The notes under the pieces were generated by a model that was not told the DNA's origin, made no database searches, and saw only the letters and a program-made list of their open reading frames with translations. The translations under genes were made by a program, and so were the position numbers. Shown piece by piece: positions 16,103 to 23,966 of a DNA stretch of 58,744 nt. Numbering within the stretch: position 1 is the stretch's first letter; each line of letters begins with the position of its first letter. Source of the stretch: Paractinoplanes polyasparticus (lineage in GTDB: Bacteria > Actinomycetota > Actinomycetes > Mycobacteriales > Micromonosporaceae); the NCBI RefSeq assembly GCF_019710575.1, contig NZ_JAHWFK010000053.1, forward strand, positions 1-58,744, read 5' to 3'.

Positions 16103-16749
16103 TCAAGATCCTGATCGCCGACGACCAGGCGATGGTCCGCCAGGGCTTCGGCGCGCTGCTGGCTGCCCAGCACGACATGCTGGTCGTGGGCGATGCCGCG
16201 GACGGCGCGGCCGCCGTCACCCAGTCCCGCGAGCTCCGCCCCGACGTGGTGCTGATGGACGTACGCATGCCGGTCATGGACGGCCTGGAAGCAACCCGCC
16301 GCCTGAACCACAACGACGGCCCCAAGGTCTTGATCCTCACCACGTTCGACCTGGACGACTACGTGTACGCGGCCCTGCGCGCCGGCGCCAGCGGCTTCCT
16401 GCTGAAGGACGCCCCCGCCGCCGACCTCATCAACGCCGTACGCATAGTGGCCGCCGGCGAGGCCCTGCTGGCGCCCTCCGTGACCCGCCGCCTGATAGCG
16501 GAGTTCGCCGCCCGCCCCGTAGCCGACCGCCCCCGCCCGGCGGCCCTCAACGCGCTCACTCCCCGCGAGACAGACGTGCTGCGCCTGATCGCGCGCGGCC
16601 GCTCCAACCAGGAGATCGCCGAAGACCTGGTAGTGGCCGAACAGACCGTGAAAACCCATATCGGACGCATTCTGGCCAAGCTGGGCCTGCGGGACCGAGC
16701 CCAGGCAGTCGTCTTCGCCTACGAAACCGGGCTCGTCGTACCGGGGTAG
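16099..16749 (+). CDS. NarL-family response regulator
   Basis: 216 residues: receiver domain with phospho-acceptor D54 (VLMDVRMPVMDG), switch T/K region (ILTTFDLDDYV; FLLKDAP) and C-terminal LuxR HTH (LTPRETDVLRLIARGRSNQE ... VAEQTVKTHIGRILAKLGLR). The GTG start overlaps the kinase stop, so the pair is translationally coupled. The regulon is unknown. The decayed regulator at 2.2-2.4 kb belongs to the same family. Confidence 0.94.
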   Translation: MIKILIADDQAMVRQGFGALLAAQHDMLVVGDAADGAAAVTQSRELRPDVVLMDVRMPVMDGLEATRRLNHNDGPKVLILTTFDLDDYVYAALRAGASGFLLKDAPAADLINAVRIVAAGEALLAPSVTRRLIAEFAARPVADRPRPAALNALTPRETDVLRLIARGRSNQEIAEDLVVAEQTVKTHIGRILAKLGLRDRAQAVVFAYETGLVVPG

Positions 16750-16812
16750 CACCCACGATTGCGGTCTGTGGTGTGACGATCCGGGGTCCACTTCAGCCGG
16801 ACGCTCCGCGGC

Positions 16813-17799
16813 ATGCGAATCCTGCCGCTCGCCCTGGTCCTGACCAGCCTGCTCAGCCTCACACTGCCCGCTCCCGCGCGCCGCACCGCCGCCGCCGGAG
16901 CGCCCGCCGCCGCCCCACCCAGGGTGGGCAGCCCAGCCGTTTCGCCGCGATCGAGCCGGGCGTTGTCCACAGGCACGCCCACGGTTGCGACCTTCAGAAG
17001 CACTCTCGTGGCCACCTACCGCGAAACCGCCACCCACATGCTCGCCGGCGGCTGCCCCTACGCCACCTGGGCGGCCCAAGGGCGCCACTTCCTGTTCTTC
17101 GACCCCGCCGGCGACGGCCGCGCCGCCGAAGTGCTGGGCGATCTCGCCACCGCCACCCGCGTCGCCGTCCTGATCCCCGGCGTCGACACCACCCTGGCCG
17201 ACTTCGACCGAGGGCTCGGCGGCGTCCCGCGGCGCGCCCCCGGCGTCCAGGCCCGGGCCCTGCACGACCTGCTCGCCAAGCGCGCCCCGCACACCGCCGT
17301 CATCGCCTGGCTCGGCTACGACGCGCCCGAGGGCATCGGCCTGGCCGCCGCCACCGAAGGCCGCGCTCGCGACGGCGCCGCCGCCCTCACCACGTTCGTC
17401 CGCGACCTGCTGCCCGGGAAACACGTCACCCTGATCGGCCACAGCTACGGGTCCATCGTCGCCGGGCTCGCCGCGAAGGACCTGCCTGAGGTGGCCGACG
17501 TCGTCACGCTGGGCGCTCCCGGCATCGGCGTCGACCGGGCCGACGAGCTCGGTGGCGCGCGGGTCTGGTCGGCGCTCGCCCCGACCGACTGGATCCGCCG
17601 CATCCCGCAGGTTCGGGTGCTGGGGCTGGGGCTGGGGCGCCGGCCCACGTCGCCTGGCTTCGGGGCGTACGCCCTGCCCACCGACGGTGTTGCCGGGCAC
17701 GATTTCTATCTCGTGCCGGGCAGTTCCACGTTGCGAGCGGTGGCCGGGGTCGTCCTGTCGGGTGGTCCTCGACACGACTTGCCGGGCCGCGTTTCTTAG
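16813..17799 (+). CDS. secreted DUF1023 alpha/beta hydrolase
   Basis: 328 residues: signal peptide (RILPLALVLTSLLSLTLPAPA), a Pro/Ala/Ser linker partly encoded by repeat element copy B (about residues 31-54), then an alpha/beta hydrolase of the actinobacterial DUF1023 family with nucleophile elbow G-H-S-Y-G-S, preceded by RVAVLIPGVDTTLADFDRG and ending in GHDFYL with the likely catalytic His. Substrate unknown. The ATG lies 63 bp after the response regulator stop and may share its transcript. Confidence 0.85.
   Translation: MRILPLALVLTSLLSLTLPAPARRTAAAGAPAAAPPRVGSPAVSPRSSRALSTGTPTVATFRSTLVATYRETATHMLAGGCPYATWAAQGRHFLFFDPAGDGRAAEVLGDLATATRVAVLIPGVDTTLADFDRGLGGVPRRAPGVQARALHDLLAKRAPHTAVIAWLGYDAPEGIGLAAATEGRARDGAAALTTFVRDLLPGKHVTLIGHSYGSIVAGLAAKDLPEVADVVTLGAPGIGVDRADELGGARVWSALAPTDWIRRIPQVRVLGLGLGRRPTSPGFGAYALPTDGVAGHDFYLVPGSSTLRAVAGVVLSGGPRHDLPGRVS
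16905..16973 (-). repeat. 69-nt coding repeat element, copy B (inverted)
   Basis: On the minus strand it reads CCTGTGGACAACG, 27 variable nt and the same 29-nt block as copy A (both conserved blocks identical). It lies antisense within the N-terminal linker of the DUF1023 hydrolase. On the plus strand the DnaA-box-like TTGTCCACA is at 16963-16971. Confidence 0.75.
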
Positions 17800-17864
17800 T
17801 AGCGTCTTAAGGGGTACAGTTCCGGGCGGTCCTGACGCCGAACGACTTGTTGGAGGTGATCGCT

Positions 17865-17918
17865 GTGCGAGATAGCGATCCTCCTAGTCGTGGCCGGGCC
17901 GCCCGTCAGCGTGACTGA
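17865..17918 (+). CDS. possible 17-codon leader peptide
   Basis: GTG start with GGAGG 8 nt upstream, encoding V-R-D-S-D-P-P-S-R-G-R-A-A-R-Q-R-D, Arg-rich with a Pro-Pro pair. A 7-bp hairpin (17934-17961) follows 15 nt after the stop, and a second tiny gene follows that. The arrangement looks like an attenuator leader, but no regulated gene is evident, so the call rests on the ribosome binding site and layout only. Confidence 0.35.
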   Translation: MRDSDPPSRGRAARQRD

Positions 17919-17933
17919 CCGCTGACCTCTCTC

Positions 17934-17961
17934 AACCCCGCATCGCCCCGTTCCCGGGGTT
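17934..17961 (+). terminator. small hairpin, possible attenuator or terminator
   Basis: AACCCCG (17934-17940) pairs with CGGGGTT (17955-17961) across a 14-nt loop. It is not followed by a T-run. It follows the possible leader peptide and lies between the DUF1023 gene and the 28-codon membrane peptide. Confidence 0.35.
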
Positions 17962-18052
17962 CAGTCGTGTGCGCCGCGACGACGACGCGTGGGTGCCGGC
18001 CGCGACGTGACGTGCGCTGATAACGCCCGGTCACCAGCGGAAGAAGCCTCCG

Positions 18053-18139
18053 ATGAAGAACCTCATCGCACCCCTGACCTTCACGGTCGCCGCGGTCTAC
18101 GTGGTCGTCCTGTTCGTCCTCGCCCACAGCACGCCCTGA
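18053..18139 (+). CDS. 28-residue single-helix membrane peptide
   Basis: ATG 18053 with a purine-rich GGAAGAAG upstream. The peptide starts M-K-N-L and is one hydrophobic helix (TFTVAAVYVVVLFVLA) ending H-S-T-P, shaped like bacterial regulatory membrane microproteins. It is convergent with the VWA gene, whose stop is 8 bp away. I do not recognise a family. Stretch 17800-18146 otherwise holds only the leader peptide and hairpin described separately. Confidence 0.45.
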   Translation: MKNLIAPLTFTVAAVYVVVLFVLAHSTP

Positions 18140-18146
18140 CTGCGGG

Positions 18147-19097
18147 TCAGGGCAGCCGTGACGTCCAGATCAGCGACAGACCGGCCGCCGCCAGACCCAG
18201 CAGCAACGCCAGCCCGGCGTACCACTGCGTGACCTCGCGGGGCTCCACGCGGTGCCCGATCGAGCTGCCCATGTCCTCGTACACCTGCTTGAGCTCGCTG
18301 ACCGAGGCCGCCTCGTAGAAGTAGCCCTTCGTGTTCTCGGCCAGCTGCTGCAACGACAAGCGGTCGACCGGCACCCGCTGCAGGGCGCCGCGGATGTCGA
18401 CCACGCCGGCGTCGGTGCCGAAGGCGATCGTCGACACCGGCACGTTGGCCTGGGCGGCGGCCGTTGCGGCGTCCTCGACCGAGCGGCCCGACGTGCGGTA
18501 ACCGTCCGACAGCAGCACGATCCGGGCCGGGGGCGCGCCGGCGGCGCCGTCGGCGGGCACCGAGCGGATCGCGTCGAGCGAGGTGAAGACCGCCTCGCCG
18601 GTGGCGGTCGCCTCGGCCAGGGTGAGGCCGTCGATCGCCGAGATCACCTCAGACCTGTCCTTGGTCGGCGAGACGAGCACGTTGGCCGCCTTCGCGAACG
18701 ACACCAGACCCAGGTTGTAGGTGGGCGGGAGTTCGTTGACGAACGCCTTCGCCGCCTCCTGGGCCGCCTCGATGCGGTTGGGGGCCACGTCGTCGGCCTC
18801 CATCGAGAGCGACACGTCGATCGCCAGCATCACCGTGGCCCGTTCGAGCGGCTGTTCCTTGTCGACCGACGGACGGGCCAGGGCCGCCCCCAGAGTCAGC
18901 AGGGAGAGCAGCAACGCCGCCGCCGAGATGTGCCGGCGCCAGCCCAGGCCCTTGGGGGCGAGGGTGCGCAGCAGGTCGACGTTGGTGAACCGCATCGCGT
19001 ACGTGCGTTTGCGGAACTGCCGCCACGTGTAGAGGCCGGCCAGGGCCAGCACCGGCAGCAGCGCAAGGAGCCACCACGGCTCCAGGAATCGGATCAT
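18147..19097 (-). CDS. VWA domain membrane protein (BatA-like)
   Basis: 316 residues: two N-terminal helices (WWLLALLPVLALAGLY; ISAAALLLSLLTLGAALA), a von Willebrand factor A domain (about 85-275) with MIDAS motif D-V-S-L-S in AIDVSLSMEADD, and a C-terminal helix. The VWA domain faces outward, as in Bat proteins. ATG start overlaps the DUF58 stop (ATGA). Last gene of the MoxR-DUF58-VWA operon, which in other bacteria supports assembly or chaperoning of cell-envelope or metallo-complexes. Confidence 0.9.
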   Translation of the reverse strand: MIRFLEPWWLLALLPVLALAGLYTWRQFRKRTYAMRFTNVDLLRTLAPKGLGWRRHISAAALLLSLLTLGAALARPSVDKEQPLERATVMLAIDVSLSMEADDVAPNRIEAAQEAAKAFVNELPPTYNLGLVSFAKAANVLVSPTKDRSEVISAIDGLTLAEATATGEAVFTSLDAIRSVPADGAAGAPPARIVLLSDGYRTSGRSVEDAATAAAQANVPVSTIAFGTDAGVVDIRGALQRVPVDRLSLQQLAENTKGYFYEAASVSELKQVYEDMGSSIGHRVEPREVTQWYAGLALLLGLAAAGLSLIWTSRLP

Positions 19098-20080
19098 CGG
19101 GTGGTCCCCCGGGTGCGTGCGTGTCGTTGGGCGGCGACGAAGCGGACTATGTCCAGCAGCCAGTCGGTGTCGGTGCGCAGGCGCAGGTGGGCGGCGCCGG
19201 CCGCGCGCAGGGCGGCGGCGATGGCGCCGCGCTGCTCGGCCGCCGCTTCGGCGTACCGGTGTCGCAGTTTGGCGTCGGCGGTCTGCACCTCGTGCAGCTC
19301 GCCGGTCTCGGGGTCGGCCAGGGCGAGCACACCGACGTCGGGCAGTTCCAGCTCGCGGGGGTCGACGACCTCGATGGCGAGCACGTCGTGCCGGACGCCG
19401 AGCTTGCGGACGGGCCGGGACCAGCCGTCGACCGGCGCCATGAAGTCGGAGATCACGACGGCCACCCCGCGACGGCGGGGCGGCCGGTTGAGCAGGTCGA
19501 TCAGGGCGCCGAGGTCGGTGCGGCCGGGCCGGATCTCGGTGCCGGCGATCGCCCGCAGCAGACCCTGGGCCTCCTTGCGCCCGGGCCGGGCGGGCAGGCG
19601 GATCACGGGCGCGGCGGGCGGGGCTTCGGGCGTACGACGCCGGAAGCGGCCCGGCGACTTCGCGACGCCGGAGCCGGTGCCGACGACCGCGCCGATCCGG
19701 TTTCCCCCGCGTACGGTCAGATGGGCCATCGCCGTGGCCGCGGCCAGCACCAGATCGCTCTTCAGGTATTTCGCGGTGCCGAAGTCGAGGCTGGCGCTCA
19801 GGTCGATCGCCATCCACGTCTCGAGCTCGCGGTCGGCGACCGTGCGGCGCACGTGCGGCAGCGTGGTGCGGGCCGTGACCGGCCAGTCCATGCGGCGCAC
19901 GTCGTCGCCCGGACGGTATTCCCGGGACTCGCCGGCCTCGCTGCCGGGGCCGGGCAGCAGGCCCGCGTAGTCGCCCTGGAGCAGCCCGTCGAGTTTGCGG
20001 GTGACCAGCAGCTGGAGCCGGGAGAGGACGGCCTCGGCCCGGGCCGTGCCGGCCTCGCCGCCTAGTGCTGTGCCGGCCAT
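19094..20080 (-). CDS. DUF58 domain protein
   Basis: 328 residues with the DUF58 signature SREYRPGDDVRRMDWPVTAR and a following VWA-like core. No membrane helix. Usually partners with MoxR ATPases and VWA proteins. ATG 20080 lies within the end of the MoxR gene (19-bp overlap) and the stop overlaps the VWA start by 4 bp, so all three genes are tightly coupled. Confidence 0.9.
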   Translation of the reverse strand: MAGTALGGEAGTARAEAVLSRLQLLVTRKLDGLLQGDYAGLLPGPGSEAGESREYRPGDDVRRMDWPVTARTTLPHVRRTVADRELETWMAIDLSASLDFGTAKYLKSDLVLAAATAMAHLTVRGGNRIGAVVGTGSGVAKSPGRFRRRTPEAPPAAPVIRLPARPGRKEAQGLLRAIAGTEIRPGRTDLGALIDLLNRPPRRRGVAVVISDFMAPVDGWSRPVRKLGVRHDVLAIEVVDPRELELPDVGVLALADPETGELHEVQTADAKLRHRYAEAAAEQRGAIAAALRAAGAAHLRLRTDTDWLLDIVRFVAAQRHARTRGTTR

Positions 20081-21189
20081 ACCGCACCGGACTGCGGAGC
20101 GTGGGGCTGCGACCCGTCGCTGCCGGGGGCGACCGGGTGGGTTCCGTTCGGCGACGTGCCCTGCCGGGCCGCGACCGAGGGCAGCGGGACGCTCTGCATG
20201 ATGCGGGCGACGATGTGGTCGGCCGGGATGTCGTCGGCCAGCGCGTCGTAGCTGAGCACCAGGCGGTGGCGCAGGATGTCGGGCGCGATGTCCTGCACGT
20301 CCTGCGGCAGCGCGTAGTCGCGGCCGCGCAACAGGGCCAGGGCCCGGGTCGCGCGGACGATGCCCAGCGAGGCGCGCGGGCTGGCCCCGTACTGGATCAG
20401 CTGGGCCACGTCGGGCATGCCGTGCTGAGCCGGGGCGCGGGTGGCCAGCACCAGCCGGACCGTGTAGTCGACCAGGGCGTTGTGCACGAACACCTGGTCG
20501 GCGCGGCGCTGCAGGCCGAGCAGGTCTTCGGTGGTGAAGACCGTCTTGGGTTCGGGGGGGCTCACGCCCATCCGGTAGACGATCTCGCGTTCCTCGGCGT
20601 CGGTGGGATAGCCGACCAGGATCTTCATGAGGAAGCGGTCGCGCTGCGCCTCGGGCAGCGGGTAGACACCCTCCTGCTCGATCGGGTTCTGGGTGGCCAT
20701 GACCAGGAACGGCGTGGGCACCTCGTGGGTCTGCCCGCCGATCGACACCTGATGCTCGGCCATGACCTCGAGCAGGGCCGACTGCACCTTGGCCGGGGCC
20801 CGGTTGATCTCGTCGGCGAGCAGGAAGTTGACGAACACCGGGCCCAGCTCGACGTCGAACTTCTCGCTGGATTGACGGTAGATCCGGGTGCCGACGATGT
20901 CGGCCGGAACCAGGTCGGGGGTGAACTGGACGCGCGAGAACGAGCCGCCGACCACCCGGGCCAGCGTCTCGACCGCGAGCGTCTTGGCCACGCCGGGCAC
21001 GCCCTCGAGCAGGCAGTGCCCGCGCGCGAGCAGCGCCACGAACATGCGCTCGACCATCCTGTCCTGGCCGACGATCACCCGCTTGACCTCGAACATCGCC
21101 CGCTCGAGCTGGGACGCGTCCTGTGCCGGGGGCACGGGCGCACCGGCACCGGGGGTGGTCTCGGTCTCGGGCGTGAGCGGCTGCGCCAC
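20062..21189 (-). CDS. MoxR-family AAA+ ATPase
   Basis: 375 residues. Walker A G-V-P-G-V-A-K-T, Walker B FLLADEINRAP, sensor region VMATQNPIEQEGVYPLPEAQ and lid domain typical of MoxR ATPases. It likely remodels a substrate together with the DUF58 and VWA proteins. GTG 21189 was chosen over upstream alternatives because GGAGG is 4 nt before it. The C-terminus has a Gly/Ser/Pro/His-rich tail of about 35 residues. Confidence 0.92.
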   Translation of the reverse strand: MAQPLTPETETTPGAGAPVPPAQDASQLERAMFEVKRVIVGQDRMVERMFVALLARGHCLLEGVPGVAKTLAVETLARVVGGSFSRVQFTPDLVPADIVGTRIYRQSSEKFDVELGPVFVNFLLADEINRAPAKVQSALLEVMAEHQVSIGGQTHEVPTPFLVMATQNPIEQEGVYPLPEAQRDRFLMKILVGYPTDAEEREIVYRMGVSPPEPKTVFTTEDLLGLQRRADQVFVHNALVDYTVRLVLATRAPAQHGMPDVAQLIQYGASPRASLGIVRATRALALLRGRDYALPQDVQDIAPDILRHRLVLSYDALADDIPADHIVARIMQSVPLPSVAARQGTSPNGTHPVAPGSDGSQPHAPQSGAVWPAQH

Positions 21190-21395
21190 CAGTCCTCCAC
21201 AGCGGGTCGAAAAGACATTGCCGACGCTCAAGCCTTACACGACCGGCCTGAGAGCGTGCTTCTGGTGTCGCATTACGCTCCGGCGGTGCGCCTGACCATG
21301 GTCCACGGGCTTTGATCTTTCTGCGCGATACGCCGGATCGGGCACCTCCGCGGGGAGGATGCGCGGCGTCCCGAAGCGTGTAACATCGTCCCCGT

Positions 21396-21427
21396 CGCCG
21401 GGCGACTTCCCCCGTGGTCGCCCGGCG
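21396..21427 (+). promoter_or_regulatory. perfect 11-bp hairpin in the 5' leader of the 21445 gene
   Basis: CGCCGGGCGAC (21396-21406) pairs with GTCGCCCGGCG (21417-21427) across a 10-nt loop. TAACAT at 21381-21386 could be the -10, which would put the hairpin at the 5' end of the transcript. The hairpin ends 17 nt before GTG 21445, so it could stabilise the RNA or control translation. Confidence 0.45.
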
Positions 21428-21444
21428 CTCATACACTTCAGGGT

Positions 21445-21666
21445 GTGGATGGCCCCGTAGAGCCGCAGTGCTCCGCCAAAGGATGTCGTGCGGATGCCTC
21501 CTGGACGCTCCGGTGGAACAACCCGAAGATCCACACCCTCGACTATCGCAAAACCTGGCTGGCCTGCGACGAACACCGCGTCACGCTGGGCCAGTTCCTG
21601 GATCTCCGCGGATTCCTGCGCGAAGTGACGCCCTTCGGTACGGCAACCGATGCGCCCATCTCCTAG
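21445..21666 (+). CDS. conserved small actinobacterial protein
   Basis: 73 residues with three cysteines and a histidine that could bind metal: C9-x4-C14 and C41-D-E-H44 (LACDEHRVTLGQFLDLRGF). Looks like a small zinc-finger-type protein widespread in actinobacteria; I cannot name a function. GTG start; the stop is followed 9 bp later by the YdbS-like gene, so they may be co-transcribed despite the extra promoter. Confidence 0.7.
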   Translation: MDGPVEPQCSAKGCRADASWTLRWNNPKIHTLDYRKTWLACDEHRVTLGQFLDLRGFLREVTPFGTATDAPIS

Positions 21667-21669
21667 GCT
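21664..21669 (+). promoter_or_regulatory. -10 hexamer of leaderless gene (PH-domain protein)
   Basis: TAGGCT, 6 nt before GTG 21676; it overlaps the upstream stop codon. Confidence 0.45.
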
Positions 21670-21675
21670 CAAGGG

Positions 21676-22170
21676 GTGACCGTCGACGCCCTGACCCCCT
21701 GGCCCGACACCGTCGAGTGGCGTTCGGTCTCGCCGAAGCTGATCACAGTGGAGCTGATCGTCCGGTGGAGCTGGACGGTGATCGTGGCCGCCGGCCTCTG
21801 CGTCGGCCTGGTGCTCCAGGGCCACTGGCTGTGGCAGCTGGGCATCGCGCTGGTGGTGGTCAACGCGATCTGGCGCTCGTTCGTCACCGTCCGGGCCGTG
21901 CGCGCCTGGGGCTACGCCGAACGCGATCAGGATCTTCTGGTCCGGCACGGCCTGCTGGTCCGGCGGCTCTCCATCGTCCCGTACGCGCGCATGCAGTTCG
22001 TCGATGTCACGGCCGGTCCCCTCGAACGCGCGTTCGGGCTGGCCACGGTGCAGCTGCACACCGCCGCGGCGGCCAGCGACGCGCAGATCCCCGGGGTCCC
22101 GCCGGCCGAGGCGGCCCGCCTGCGCGACCGGCTCACCACGCTCGGCGAGGACCGGGCCGAGGGCCTGTGA
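21676..22170 (+). CDS. PH-domain membrane protein (YdbS-like)
   Basis: 164 residues: two transmembrane helices (about 29-65) and a bacterial PH domain (bPH2) with the conserved LLVRHGLLVRRLSIVPYARM-Q pattern. YdbS/YdbT pairs occur widely; in Bacillus they help resistance to certain secreted antimicrobials. The GTG of the YdbT-like gene overlaps its stop (GTGA). Confidence 0.86.
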   Translation: MTVDALTPWPDTVEWRSVSPKLITVELIVRWSWTVIVAAGLCVGLVLQGHWLWQLGIALVVVNAIWRSFVTVRAVRAWGYAERDQDLLVRHGLLVRRLSIVPYARMQFVDVTAGPLERAFGLATVQLHTAAAASDAQIPGVPPAEAARLRDRLTTLGEDRAEGL

Positions 22171-23567
22171 CCGCCGCCGGTCCCCCGCAACCGACCGCGC
22201 CGCCCGAGGCCGCCGTCGCCGAGCCGCGCCGCCGGCTGCACCCGCTCAGCCCGGTGCTGCACGGGGCCAAGAGCATCGCGGTGGTCGTGGCGGCCCTCTC
22301 CTGGCAGACGCTGTCGCAGGTCGGTCTCGAACGGTTCGCGCTGGTGGTGGCCGTCATCGCGGTCGCCGTGGTGATCTTCTCGATCTTCGGCTGGCTGACC
22401 ACGGGCTACCAGGTGGTCGGTCGCGAGCTGCGCATCACCGACGGCGTGATCTGGCGGCGCAACCGGGCCATCCCGCTCGAACGGCTGCAGGCGGTGGAGC
22501 TGCGGCGGCCGTTGCTGGCCCAGCTGACCGGGCTGGCCGAGCTGCGTCTCGAGGTGATCGGCGGGGGCAAGACCGAGGCGCCGCTGGCCTACCTGACGGT
22601 GCGCGAGGCATCGGCGCTCCGGCAGCGGCTTCTCGCGCTCGCCGGTCGTACGCAGGCAGCAGCGCAACCCACCGACCAGCTCGCGGACGCGGCGCCCGCC
22701 GCGCCCGCCTTCGAACGCCCGCTGCTGCGGGTCAGGAACCGCGACCTGGTCGTCAGCCAGCTGCTCACCCCGCAGGCGTTCTTTCTGCCCGTCGGCGTGG
22801 CGTTCGTGGTGCTCCAGTTCGTGATGGAGGGGTCGTGGACCTTCGTCGGCATCGCCAGCACGGTGACGGCGATGGCCGGCGTGCTGCTGCAGCCGGTGCG
22901 GCGGGTGCTGCAGGACTGGGATTTCCGCCTGGCCCGCGACCCCGAGGAAAGGCTCGGAGTGCGCTACGGGCTGCTCGAGACGCGCAGCCAGATCGTGCCG
23001 CTCAACCGGGTGCAGGCGGTCGGCGCGACGTGGCCGCTGCTCTGGCGCGGGCAGGGCTGGCTGCACCTGCGGCTGGCCGTGGCCGGCTACGCGGGCGAGG
23101 GCGGCGGCGACGCGAAGCGCTCCGACCGCCTGCTGCCGGTGGGCGAGTTCGACACAGCCCGCTCCCTGGTGTGGGAGGTGCTGCCCGGCGTCGACCTGGC
23201 CGCGCTGGCCACCTCGCCGCCGCCGAAACGCGCGCGCTGGCTCAACCCGATCGCGCTGCGGTCGATCGGCGTCGGGCTGACACCCGAGGTGCTGGTGACC
23301 CGCTGGGGGCTGCTGACGCGCGAGATGCACCTGGTGCCGTACGCGCGGTTGCAGAGCGTCCGGGTCGTGCAGGGCCCCCTGCAGCGGATGCTGGGCCTGG
23401 CCACCGTGTACGCCGACACCGCGCGCGGCCGGTCCGGCCAGGCCAAGGATCGCGACCTCGCCGAGGCGTACGCGCTGGCCGCCGAGCTCGCCGTGCGGGC
23501 CCGGCAGGCGCGCAAGCCGGACTCCGCCACCCCCGAGGCGTATTGGCAGTCGCCTACGCGGCCCTAA
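22167..23567 (+). CDS. PH-domain membrane protein (YdbT-like)
   Basis: 466 residues with four to six hydrophobic helices and three bPH2 repeats: ELRITDGVIWRRNRAIPLER, RYGLLETRSQIVPLNRVQAV and RWGLLTREMHLVPYARLQSV. Usual length for YdbT. Start GTG 22167 overlaps the YdbS stop. Works with YdbS in the membrane; the molecular role is unknown. Confidence 0.87.
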   Translation: MTAAGPPQPTAPPEAAVAEPRRRLHPLSPVLHGAKSIAVVVAALSWQTLSQVGLERFALVVAVIAVAVVIFSIFGWLTTGYQVVGRELRITDGVIWRRNRAIPLERLQAVELRRPLLAQLTGLAELRLEVIGGGKTEAPLAYLTVREASALRQRLLALAGRTQAAAQPTDQLADAAPAAPAFERPLLRVRNRDLVVSQLLTPQAFFLPVGVAFVVLQFVMEGSWTFVGIASTVTAMAGVLLQPVRRVLQDWDFRLARDPEERLGVRYGLLETRSQIVPLNRVQAVGATWPLLWRGQGWLHLRLAVAGYAGEGGGDAKRSDRLLPVGEFDTARSLVWEVLPGVDLAALATSPPPKRARWLNPIALRSIGVGLTPEVLVTRWGLLTREMHLVPYARLQSVRVVQGPLQRMLGLATVYADTARGRSGQAKDRDLAEAYALAAELAVRARQARKPDSATPEAYWQSPTRP

Positions 23568-23570
23568 GCT
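23565..23570 (+). promoter_or_regulatory. -10 hexamer of leaderless gene (thioesterase)
   Basis: TAAGCT, 6 nt before ATG 23577; it contains the TAA stop of the preceding gene. Confidence 0.45.
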
Positions 23571-23576
23571 CTTGGC

Positions 23577-23966
23577 ATGGAGCTTCCGGAATTCCCGCCC
23601 GGTCTGAGCGCCCGGGTCGAGTTGACCGTCACCGATGCCGACACCGCGCAGGCGCTCGGGTCGGGTGACGTGCCGGTGCTGGCCACGCCGCGAGTGCTGG
23701 CGCTGGCCGAGGCCGCCACCGTCGCCGCCACCGCCCGGCACCTGCCGGGCGGCCTCACCACGGTCGGAGTCCGGGCCGAGATCAACCACCTGGTGCCCAC
23801 GCCGGTCGGCGGCTCGGTGCACGCGCTGGCCACGCTGGCCAAGGCCGAGGGCCGCAAGCTGTATTTCGAGGTCGTCGTGCGGATGGGCGAGACCCTGGCG
23901 GCCGAGGTGCTGGTCGAGCGGATGATGCTCGACCGTCAGCGCTTCATCGAGAAGACCCTCAGCTGA
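23577..23966 (+). CDS. hotdog-fold thioesterase (FlK-like)
   Basis: 129 residues. GSGDVPVLATPRVLALAEAA and EINHLVPTPVGG match the fluoroacetyl-CoA thioesterase (FlK)-like family: a conserved Thr in the first motif, Glu in AEAA and His in NHL correspond to the catalytic Thr/Glu/His. Hydrolyses a small acyl-CoA; fluoroacetate specificity cannot be claimed. Leaderless-type start. The 3' end overlaps the convergent sugar kinase by 8 bp. Confidence 0.84.
   Translation: MELPEFPPGLSARVELTVTDADTAQALGSGDVPVLATPRVLALAEAATVAATARHLPGGLTTVGVRAEINHLVPTPVGGSVHALATLAKAEGRKLYFEVVVRMGETLAAEVLVERMMLDRQRFIEKTLS

Noticed and set aside
23577..23966. Fluoroacetate resistance enzyme
   Set aside because: Catalytic residues resemble FlK, but there is no fluorometabolite gene nearby and the family is broad.
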